Origin: Casuarina equisetifolia
Lineage: Eukaryota > Streptophyta > Magnoliopsida > Fagales > Casuarinaceae
Direction: 5' to 3'
DNA length: 64,000 nucleotides
NCBI GenBank assembly: GCA_028551475.1
Contig: CM052359.1
Location: 3,845,583 to 3,909,582 of the forward strand
Shown here in pieces: positions 53,301-64,000 of this stretch. The notes beneath the pieces were generated by a model. The model did no database searches, was not told where the DNA came from, and saw only the letters and a program-made list of their open reading frames with translations. The position numbers and the translations under genes are program-made. How positions within the stretch are numbered: position 1 is the stretch's first letter; each line of letters begins with the position of its first letter.

Positions 53301-56119
53301 ACAGAAGAAGGATGACAACGTTAGAACAAATATGACAAACCTACTCAGGCAGCCTTGAATAGCAACCCAACAGATCCACCAGCCAGCTGCTTTCTTTCAT
53401 AATCAATCACCCTTTCATTCCTTCTCCCTCACCATTTTTCTTTCATCTGTGAAGCCTCTTCCTCTTGAATTATTAGCTTGGTTCAGCAGTCGACACCAGC
53501 ATGAGGTGTAAAAATTCAACTCCTCTTGACTTTAGCTGGTTGTCAATAAATGTTATTTTCTCTGAATAGGACTGTGCTCTGCAATGGAGGAAGAAAAGGC
53601 AGCTCCTTTTCATGTGAATAACAGATTTCTTGGCCTTGAATAGCTTGCTTGTGGAAGAGAATATTATGAAAAGGTATTCCTTCTCTTTACTTTTCTATAA
53701 ATTGATCCAAAGAAAAGGAGAATAGAAAACTCCCTCAAGTTATTTGAATCTTTTTTCTTATGGTTAACATACATAAAAAAAAAAAAAAATTCCTTTTAAA
53801 ATTTACTTATAAGAGGACAAGGAAGAAATAAATTTTTTTCATAGAAGAGACTTCATAGAGTTAGGTGATAGAGAAGTTCATAAGTAATTTCTTTCCATCT
53901 CTTTCACGATATGATTATTGTAATATTTTTATATTATTCAATTGGAAATTGTTGTTAAAGTTCTTTATCTATGGATCATGCACCCATAAGAATGATACAA
54001 CGATCAATGTTCTATATTTATGCCAAATGCTTGTGGAATTTGTTGTGCATGCTAATTATTACCTAGCATTTTAGTGTCATTTTGTATTTTTTGCACTTAG
54101 GAAAAGAGATATTATTAACAATTAATCCATAAGTATGATTGGTTTCATTGGCACGCAAATTCATTGTCATACTTTTATTATAGTGTTGTGATTAACTAAT
54201 TTACTTTCAAAATTGAATGACTAATAAAATTTTGTGGGAAGTATATTACAACTTGTAAACTGTAACCTACTGTTACCAATCATCTTATTAAAGTCATTTT
54301 TAGAAGGTTTGCTGAAAATGAATTTGGTTCTTTGACTTACAAATGGTGCAAAATCAATATTCATGATTGACGTATTTGTTCTACCACTCATGTAGATGAT
54401 ATTTGATTTCAATGTATAATTTCAATGTTAGAAAGGCAATCTAAATAGATTCTTTGGTTTTGTATGTTTTAATTATTTCTTCTATTCTTTCAGATTTGTA
54501 GAAATCATGGCACCTGTGTTTTCCTAGGAAGCTTGGCGTGTGTTTGGCTTATGATTCAGGTCATGTCTTATGTTGCTAAATTCTTGCTCACGAATAGATA
54601 CACGAACAGTTTCCTTTGAGTGCTGTGCCTGTTCAGGCCAATCTAACCAAACGTTTTCATTTTTGCCTGTAGAATGATTTGGTGCTTGGATGTGGATTGG
54701 ATTTTGCTCTCGGGAGATGCGTAGAGGTCAATGGGCTTTTCTTTCTTTCTCGCTTCCTGTCTTTGTTTCTTTTTCTCATTTACTTTCGTGCCTTTTCTCG
54801 TTATATGATCTAACTACCGTTTGCTTGATATCCTGATAGCCTGGTTACTTTTTATTGCTTTCTTTTCTTGTGTATTTTGCAAAGGACCCGGTAGCCTATT
54901 GAAGGTCTGTGGTAGTAATGCTTATCAGGATTTAGAGTCCCTTTGTTTGTGGATTGCTGTCATTATCATCATTTTTGTTTAGTCAGTAGAGGAATTCTTA
55001 TATACAGATTATCTTTCTTGATTTTGATCTTGAATCTTGCACAGAAAAGTGACAGCAGTTTTTTTCCTTTTCTTTTTTTTAATGAAAAAAAAGGGACTGT
55101 GATGTCGAGTGGTAGGAGGGTAAGAAATTGATAGCAAGAGGGCAAAAGTAAGCATATGGAACATCGCCGCTAAAGTCTTTTTGGTCCTGGTAGTCTGAAC
55201 AGGGTTCCAACATTTTCTTCTCGTCCTCATGGACTACTACTCTGCAGGTTTTGTGCATCTTTCCTACATTGTCTGCTTTTGGTTCTTGTGGATCCTAAGT
55301 GTTTACTTTCTGACCATTTAAGTCAATTTCTCTGTGTTCTGGGAGTTAAGAATAATTGATGAGTTTGTATCTCCAGCCATTGTCTTTGGTATTGAGTTAT
55401 TTGGGATTCTTTTTTGGGCAGTCACTGGTTTTGTGGTAGGATTACGAGTGTTCTTTTCCTATGGGCTTAGCAGTAAAAGACAAGTAGCTGTTATCTTACA
55501 TCGCAGACATCTAATATTCAGTTCATATGTTCATGTGTCCCCTCCTCTTAACAACCACTAAGCAAGAAATTTGGTTCTTTCTTAGAGATACAATGAATAA
55601 ATAGTTCATTTCACTCCTCTGTTATTTAGGTGAGGATCAGGAATTATAGTTAGAACAATATCTGAACTTCTATGCACTCCAACTTTTGCATGTCAGTAAA
55701 ATTAGGAGCTCTACAAAGGTACAAGGTGGTTCAGGAGCACCAAGGATAGAGATTCGTTTCTTGTATTTGGTTGAATGCTGCTAGTGAACTTGTTGGGGTT
55801 GGTCTTTATTGGGATGAGCCTGGAAGATCAATTTGGTTTTTGTATCTCATGTCTTGAACTTAAAATGAGGTTACTTATACATCAACAATCAGGTTCATTG
55901 AAATGGGATCTTTAACAACCCCCCACCCCCTTCCTTTGGAAATTTTGCAATCTTGCTTGAATCGACTCAACTTGGCTTTCCTTACTATAATGGTATGTAT
56001 TACATTTTCAGTTTTGGAACCTAATTCTTTTAGTTTTTTTTTTTTTTTGAGCAGCTTGGAGCCTAGTTTGAGACTGTTTAAGGTAAATAGAACACATCCT
56101 TGTTTCTTCTAATAGGAGT
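50361..56119. other. Region between the malate dehydrogenase gene and the repeat array
   Basis: About 5.7 kb, AT-rich, with several A- and T-runs (for example 53776-53790 and 56034-56048). Short open frames exist but none is recognisable. A stretch near 55895-55980, ending in ATAATG/GTATGT, loosely recalls the exon-like modules of the array to its right, and the array ancestor may extend leftwards. No gene called. Confidence 0.5.
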
Positions 56120-57430
56120 ACCGTGTTGTTGTTTTTAATATTTATCATATTGTGTTTACTTTTCTATATTTGAATTTTCAATTTTTGGTTGGATTCTTTT
56201 GTGCATTATTTGAATATAAAGAAACTAATGAATTTTTGATGATGAAGCTACGGCATCTCGATGGTAAAATTGCATCCAAGGTGTTTGTGGTAAGAACTTA
56301 GCATGAACACATCCACACACACACACAAAAGGGATTTACATGCACGCATATATAAAGACTTGAATCCATATTTACATTTATGCGTACTTTCATATGTATT
56401 TGCATACATATATGTATATAGACTTGCATAGATCCATACATGCATGCATACATAATTGCATCCATATTTGCATATATACATGTATAATTCCAAACATGTG
56501 TGCATGTACGAATTTCCTTAGTTGCCTATATAAATATATACATTTATTCATCCTTGCATACTTACTTGCATACATGCATGCACAAACACATACTTGCATT
56601 TGCATACATGTATATTTGCATCCATACTTGCATAGAGACATATATATTCACACTGACACATGCATATTTACATGCATGCTTGCATACATGCAAACTTACA
56701 TTTATAACCATATACATACTCCCATCCACGCATACATACTTGCATATTTTGCGTATATGCATACTCGCATATGTACTTATGTACTCACACACACACACAC
56801 ATATATATATGCATATACACATACTAGTGCACACACATACTTATATACATGCATATTCAAATACTTACATATACGCATAGATGCATACATATTTGCGTAG
56901 ATGCATAAATGTTCACATACACACATATGCTTTTGCATATTTCACATATAAAAATATTTGTATACATGCATGCATATTTGCATATACACATAGATAAATG
57001 CATACTTATATACACCTATATTTGGTTACACACATACGTACTTGCATATTTTTTATATATGCATACTCACATGCACAAATACTTGCATCCACTCATCCTT
57101 GTATACTTGCATTCATACCCACATACATACATACATACATAAATACATACTTGCCTTTATAAATGCATGCATACATGCATATATGCATCCATAAATGCAA
57201 ACATATGTAGACACATACAAACTTTTCTACAAATGTATGCATACAAATATACACACATATTTACATAAATGCACACAACCTTGTTCTGGCATGCTAACAT
57301 ACACACACATATGTGCTATGTGGATCCAAATAAATTTGTACCCATGCAAACATACACAAAAATGCAAATACACACACATAATGAGATACTAGCGTGCATA
57401 ACAACCTCCACTTATATATACATACATGCT
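56120..57430. repeat. Leftmost, diverged and partial unit of the large tandem array
   Basis: The stretch 56120-56300 matches, with many changes, the end of the array spacer (module C): ..TTGAATATAAAGAAAC.., GATGATGAAGCTAC, and the border GTGGTAAGAACTTAGCATGA. It is followed by about 1.1 kb of CATAC-rich DNA (56300-57430) without the regular 8-base period of later units. It lacks the preceding modules A and B. Confidence 0.75.
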
Positions 57431-59230
57431 AGAGCTTGGGATGAATGCAAATTAGCTAATGTGTAAAGATATAAGGCATATGAGATATATATAATAAGAT
57501 AGAACTTCAAGTTATAGATTGTCTAATGGAAATTTTCTTTTGTGTTCTTTCAACTCTAATCATATTGTTATAGTTTTTTGTGTTGTAATTCTTAGGTTCT
57601 AGTCAAAGAAAATAATGATATTTTCAACAATCATGGAACCCCATTCTCATGTTAAAATCCCATTGGAGGGCTTTGTAGCAAGAGTTTGGTTGAACCCCAA
57701 TTACATGGTATGATTGATACTTTGAATTACCTTTTTTGCTCTTTTTACTCTTTGGTCATTTTGTTATAGTTTTGTTTGTTTACTACCTTCATGCAGTACT
57801 TTGATTTAAAAGGACTAATGATCTTTTTCATGGTTATGTTACCTCATTTCTATGTTGAAATTTGCCCCAAGATTATTGATCTACCACTTTAGGTTGAATA
57901 CAAAAAGCATTTGGAAGTTATGGTTGGAGAGAATATTTGGTAAATAGAATACAAACTCAGGTAATCTTTTCTCTAATGGAATTATTTGTCATCTTGTTGT
58001 ACTTTTTTATCTTTGAACTTTTAGCTTTTAGATGGATGCTTTCATGTATTACTTAGATCTAAAGAAACAAAGGAACTTCTTGGTGGTGAAGCTGCTACAC
58101 CTTGATGATAAAACTCCGTTGAAGGGGCTTTATGGTAAGAATCTAGAATGAGCACAAACACATGCACACTTACTTGCATATTTTCATATACACATATGCA
58201 TACATGTATACATACAAGCATATATGCATACATATTGCATGCATGCATACTTGCAAGCACACATATTTGTATATATGCACACTCACATACACACTAACAT
58301 GCATATTCTCATATACGCATTCTTGCATACATGCATATTTCCATATACACATTCTTGCATAGACGCATATTCGCATACCCACATACTTGCATACATGCGT
58401 ACACACATATACATATACATAAATGTAGATTCCCAAACACACACACTTGCATACACACATACTTGCATATTCGCATACTTACATGTATGCATACACACAT
58501 ACACGCATACTCGCATACACGCATACATGCATATTCGCATACTCGCATACACGCATATATGCATATTCGCATTCACGCATACATGCATACACTCATACAC
58601 GCATATGTCCATACACTCATACACGCATATGTCCATACACGCATACACGCATACTTGCATACACGCATACACGCATACTCGCATACTCGCATACTCGCAT
58701 ACTTGCATACACGCATACTCGCATACATGCATATATGCATATAGGCATACTTGTATACTCTTATACACCCATACACAAATACTCGCATACACGCATACAC
58801 GCATACTCGCATACACGTATTCTCGCATACATGCATACTTGCACACTTACATACTTGTATATATGCATATTCACATACATGTATCTAGGCCCATACATGC
58901 ATATTTGCATCCACGCTCATACATGCATACTCACATACAAGCACACTTGCATATACATGCATGCTTGCATTTGTATATTCACACATGCATGCATGCATAG
59001 GTCATTCTTGCAAACATATGTTGCATAACTAAAAGCCTACAAATGTTCTTGCATTGTGCAAATATGTACAAACTTAGACCCATACATATATACTTGCTTA
59101 TATGCATATATGCATACATATGCACATACAAATTCGAATAGATGCACACATAACAAGATACATGCATATGTGAAATCCAACACATGTATATACATGCACT
59201 TTAACATATCCATATAGGATAAGATATGTT
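57431..59230. repeat. Array unit 1 (1.80 kb): three-module spacer plus CATAC-type tract
   Basis: It begins with GAGCTTGGGATGAATGCAAA, the diverged form of the unit start. The spacer contains module A (exon-like core 57596-57707), B (57797-57960) and C (58032-58134). The microsatellite-like part (58150-59030) is rich in CGCATACACGCATACTCG with a clear period of 8 from about 58480 to 58820. A short conserved tail (58945-59230) includes CAAACATATGTTGCATAA. Confidence 0.85.
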
Positions 59231-60918
59231 GAGTTTGGGGTGAATGAAAATTAGTTGGTATTTGTCCTTGTGCTATTTTAACTCTAATTATCTTGTTATA
59301 GTTTCTTATGTTGTAATTATTAGGTTAAGAATCTTTTCAACAATCATATTACCTCATTTTTATATTGAAATCCTATTGGAGGGCTTTGAAGCCGGAGTTT
59401 GGGTCCAACCCCAATTACATGGTATGATTGATAATTTGAATTAGACCTTAGTTACATTTTGTTTTTTGAATTATAACTTAGTTACATTTACTTTTTATTT
59501 TATTTTATGAGATTACTCTTTTTGCTTTTTTTACTCTTTGGTCATCTTGTTATAGTTTTGTTTGTTGACTGCCTTTATGCATTATTTTGATTTTAAAGGA
59601 CTAATGGTTTTTTTCATCTTATGTTACCTCACTTCTATGTTGAAATTTGCTCCAAAATTATTGATCTACCACTTCAAGTTGAATGCAAACAGCATTTTGA
59701 AGTGATGGTTGGAGAGAATATTTGGTAAATGGAATACAAACTCAGGTAATCTTTTCTTTAACGAAATATTCATCATTTTGTTTTACTTTTTTATCCTTGA
59801 ACTTTCAGCTTTTAGATGGATGCTTTCATGTATTACTTAGATTGAAAGAAACAAAGGAACTTCTTGGTGGTGAAGTTGCTACACCTTGATAATAAAACTC
59901 CGTTGAAGGGCTTTATGGTAAGAATCTAGCATGAGCACAAACACATACACACATACTTGCATATTTTCATATACACATATATGTATACATGTATACATGT
60001 ATACATATTAGCATATATGCATACATATTGCATGCATGCATGCATACTTGCAAAGCACACATATTTGCATATATACACACTTACATACGCACCAAATCGC
60101 ATATTCTCATATATGCATTCTTGTATACATGCATATTCTCATATACACATACTTGCAAAGATACATATTCGCATACCTGCATATATGTACACATGCATAC
60201 ATGCATACACGCATACAAAACACATATGCATACATGCATATTCCCAAACACACGTACTTGCATACACACATACATGCATACTCGCATACATTCATACTTG
60301 CATACACACATACTGGCATACACACATACACGCATACACGCATACTTGCATACACATATACATCCATGCTCGCATCCCCCCATATACGCATACTCACATA
60401 CACACATACACGCATACTCCCATATACGCATACTCGCATACACGCATATTCGTATACTTGCATACTCGCATCCATGCATATACGCATATATGCATATGTG
60501 CATATACGCATATACGCATATGTGCATACACGCATATACGCATACGTGCATACACGCATACGTGCATACACGCATACTCGCATCCACGCATACTCGCATA
60601 CTTGCATCCATGCCATCATAGCCATATACATGCATGCTTGCATTTGTATATTCACACTTTCATTCATGCATAAGTCGTACTTGCAAACATATGTTGCATA
60701 AATAAAAGCCTTACACATGTTCCTGGAGTGTGCAAATACGTACGAAGTTAGATCCATATAGATATACTTGCTTATATGCATATGCTTATATGCATATGCG
60801 CATACATATGCACATACAAATTCAAATAGAGATGCACATAACAAGATATATGCATATGTGAAATCCAACACATGTATATACATGCACTTTAACATATACA
60901 TATAAGATATGATATGTT
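59231..60918. repeat. Array unit 2 (1.69 kb)
   Basis: It starts GAGTTTGGGGTGAATGAAAA. The spacer 59231-59935 has modules A, B and C; the CATAC-type tract is at 59936-60610; the conserved tail follows. It contains the perfectly alternating pyrimidine-purine run at 60473-60577. Module C carries a stop (GATTGA) not present in unit 1. Confidence 0.88.
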
Positions 60919-62324
60919 GAGTTTGGGGTAAATGAAAATTAGTTGGTATTTGTCCTTGTGCTGTTTTAATTCTAATTATCTTGTTGTAGTTTCTTGTGTT
61001 GTAATTATTAGGTTAAGAATCTTTTCAACGATCATAGTTCCTCATTTTTATGTTGAAATCCTATTGGAGGGCTTTGAAGTAGGAGTTTGGGTCAAACCCC
61101 AATTACATGGTATGATTGATACTTTGAATTAGACCTTAGTTACATTTTGTTTTTTAATTATAACTTAGTTACATTTACTTTTTATTTTATTTTATGAGAT
61201 TACCCTTCATGATTATGTTACCTCACTTCTATGTTGAAATTTGCCCCAAGATTATTGATCTACCACTTCAGGTTGAATACAAACAGCATTTTGAAGTGAT
61301 GGTTGGAGAGAATATTTGGTAAATAGAATACAAACTCAGGTAATCTTTTCTCTAATGAAATATTCATCATTTTGTTTTACTTTTTTATCCTTGAACTTTA
61401 AGCTTTTAGATGAATGCTTTCATGTATTACTTAGATTGAAAGAAACAAATGAACTTCTTGGTGAAGTTGCTACACGTTGATGATAAAACTCCGTTGAAAG
61501 GGCTTTATGGTAAGAAGCTAGCATGAGCACAAACACATACACACATACTTGCATATTTTCATATACACATATGTATACATGTATACATGTATACATGTAT
61601 ACATACTAGCATATATGCATACATATTGCATGCATGCATACTTGCAAAGCACACATATTTGCATATATACACACTCACATATGCACCAAATCGCATATTC
61701 TCATATATGCATTCTTGTATACATGCATATTCTCATATACACATACTTGCAAAGATACATATTCGCATACCTGCATATATGTACACATGCATACAGGCAT
61801 ACACGCATACAAAACACATATGCATACATGCATATTCCCAAACACACGTACTTGCATACACACATACATGCATACTTGCATACACACATATTCGCATACA
61901 CGCATACATGCATACACGCATACACGCATACTCGCATACATCCATACTTGCACCCTCCCATAGACGCACACTCGCATACTCCGTACTCGCATCCTCGCAT
62001 ACATGCATACACGCATACTCGCATCTACGCATACTCGCATCCATGCCATCATAGCCATATACATGCATGCTTGCATTTGTATATTCACACTTTCATTCAT
62101 GCATAAGTCGTACTTGCAAACATATGTTGCATAAATAAAAGCCTTACATATGTTCTTGTAGTGTGCAAATACATACAGACTTAGATCCATACAGATATAC
62201 TTGCTTATATGCATATGCACATACAATTCAAATAGAGATGCACATAACAAGATATATGCATATGTGAAATCCAACACATGTATATACATGCACTTTAACA
62301 TATACATATAGGATAAGATATGTT
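60919..62324. repeat. Array unit 3 (1.41 kb), with an internal deletion
   Basis: It starts GAGTTTGGGGTAAATGAAAA. About 100 bases are missing at 61203-61210 compared with units 2 and 4 (from TGAGATTA straight to CCCTTCATG). This removes the intron-like part and the start of module B. Module C also lacks three bases (GGT). The CATAC-type tract (61523-62040) is shorter. Confidence 0.88.
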
Positions 62325-63976
62325 GAGTTTGGGGTGAATGAAAATTAGTTGGTATTTGTCCTCATGTTGTTTTAACTCTAATTATCTTGTTGTAGTTTCT
62401 TGTGTTGTAATTATTAGGTTAAGAATCTTTTCAATGATCATAGTACCTCATTTTTATGTTGAAATCCTATTGGAGGGCTTTGAAGCAAGAGTTTGGGTCA
62501 AACCCCAATTACATGGTATGATTGATACTTTGAATTAGACCTTAATTACATTTTGTTTTTTGAATTATAACTTAGTTACATTTATTTTTTATTTTATTTT
62601 ATGAGATTAGCCTTTTTGCTTTTTTTACTCTTTGGTCATCTTGTTATAGTTTTGTTTGTTGACTGCCTTTATGGATTATTGTGATTTTAAAGGACTAATG
62701 ATCTTTTTCATGGTTATGTTACCTCATTTCTACGTTGAAATTTGCCCCAAGATTATTAATATCTACCACTTCAGGTTGAATACAAACAACATTTTGAAGT
62801 GATGGTTGGAGAGAATATTTGGTAAATAGAATATAAACTTAGGTAATCTTTTCTCTAACGAAATATTCATCATTTTGTTTTACTTTTTTTATCCTTGAAC
62901 TTTCAGCTTTTAAATGGATGCTTTCATGTATTACCTAGATCGAAAGAAACAAAGGAACTTCTTGGTGGTGAAGTTGCTACACCTTGATGATAAAACTCCA
63001 TTGAAAGGGCTTTATGGTAAGAATCTAGCATGAGCACAAACACATACACACATACTTGCATATTTTCATATATACATATATGTATACATGTATACATACT
63101 AGCATAGATGCATACATATTGCATGCATGCATACTTGCAAAGCACACATATTTGCATATATATACAATCACATACGCACCAAATCGCATATTCTCATATA
63201 CACATTCTTGCATACATGCATATTCCCATATACACATAGTTGCAAAGATGCATACACGCATATCCGCACACACGCATACACGCATGCCCACATACATATA
63301 CGCATATGCATACATGCATATTCCCAAACACACATATTTACATACACACATATTCGTATACTTGCATACTCACATACACGCATACTCGCTCCCATACACG
63401 CATACTTGCATACATGCATACATGCATACTCGCTCCCATACACGCATACTCGCATACTTGCATACACCCATACTCGCATATATGCATACACGCATACTCG
63501 CATACTTGCATACACCCATACTCGCATACTCATATGCTCGCATCCACGCATACGCATACTCACATACTCGCATACTCGCAATCCACGCATACTCGCATTC
63601 ACCCATACTCGCGTACATGCATTCACACATATTCGCATACACGCATTCACGCATACTCGTACACACATTCACGCATACTTACATTTATGCCATCATTGCC
63701 ATATACATGCATGCTTGCATTTGTATATTCACACTTGCATGCACGCATAAGTTGTACTTGCAAACATATGTTGCATAAATAAAAGCCTTACACATGTTCC
63801 TATAATGTGCAAATACGTAAGGACTTAGAGCCATATAGATATACTTGCTTATATGCATATGCGCGTACATATGCACATACAAATTCAAATAGAGACACAC
63901 ATAACAAGATATATGCATATGTGAAAACCAACACATGTATATACATGCAACATATACATATAAGATATGATATGTT
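62325..63976. repeat. Array unit 4 (1.65 kb)
   Basis: It starts GAGTTTGGGGTGAATGAAAA. All three modules are present; B has two extra bases (ATTAATATCTACC against ATTGATCTACC) and C is open (CTAGATCGAAAG). The CATAC-type tract lies at 63031-63680, followed by the conserved tail. Confidence 0.88.
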
Positions 63977-64000
63977 GAGTTTAGGGTGAATGAAAATTAG
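63977..64000. repeat. Start of array unit 5, cut by the window edge
   Basis: GAGTTTAGGGTGAATGAAAA repeats the unit start, so the array continues beyond the window for an unknown length. Confidence 0.85.

Noticed and set aside
58224-59028. Long plus-strand open frames (up to 258 codons) in the CATAC tract, rich in HAYTHTRI-type repeats
   Set aside because: A stop-free 8-base period reads as the same octapeptide in all three frames, so long overlapping frames arise automatically. They contain no domain and are low complexity.
59244-59444. A 66-codon open frame repeated at 59244, 60932 and 62338
   Set aside because: It is kept because the spacer itself is duplicated. It begins inside intron-like sequence and differs by many amino-acid changes between copies. 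The shorter splice-bounded module reading explains it better.
60107-60901. Long minus-strand open frames (up to 264 codons) of the VCEYACMRVCVYA type
   Set aside because: These are the complement of the same period-8 tract, open for the same reason in several frames at once. No family match and no start or promoter context.

Overview
This window is nuclear DNA of a flowering plant. The genes have short GC-richer exons, GT-AG introns (one GC-AG) and AT-rich spacers, and all recognisable products are land-plant families: a kinesin-8 type tail, WDR5, a clade IVa bHLH pair, a BAM1-type receptor kinase and a PTS2-targeted malate dehydrogenase. The sequence alone does not let me name the species or the angiosperm lineage.

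Layout. (1) 91-4669, + strand: the 3' end of a kinesin-like gene whose motor lies upstream of the window. Its 3-kb intron holds a dead partial exon duplication, a foldback element and a probable minus-strand retroelement relic. (2) 6097-8334, +: a complete two-exon WDR5 homologue, a COMPASS H3K4-methyltransferase core subunit. (3) 14936-16480 and 22964-24782, +: a tandem pair of four-exon bHLH transcription factor genes. They share exon structure, a G-box upstream of the TATA box, a 5'-UTR intron and a 3'-UTR block. (4) 35621-39078, +: a complete two-exon leucine-rich-repeat receptor kinase of the BAM1/CLV1 group. (5) 45953-50233, -: a complete nine-exon glyoxysomal (peroxisomal) NAD-malate dehydrogenase with a PTS2 signal and one non-canonical GC-AG intron. 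(6) About 56120 to the right edge: a large tandem array of 1.4-1.8 kb units. Each unit joins a ~0.6-0.7 kb spacer, itself built of three related exon-like modules, to ~0.8-1.1 kb of CATAC/CGCATAC microsatellite-like DNA with a period near 8.

The genes are functionally independent (chromatin, transcription, receptor signalling, peroxisomal metabolism, cytoskeleton), as is usual for a plant chromosome; only the two bHLH genes are related. The long spacers (8.3-14.5, 16.5-22.3, 24.8-35.6, 39.1-45.9 and 50.4-56.1 kb) hold small local tandem duplications, microsatellites, and degraded dispersed repeats. I found no further convincing genes in them.

The most unusual structure is the right-hand array. 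It is a higher-order repeat with old units on the left and more similar units on the right, including a 105-bp uninterrupted alternating pyrimidine-purine run. The many long overlapping reading frames there are a by-product of a stop-free 8-bp period and I do not treat them as genes.
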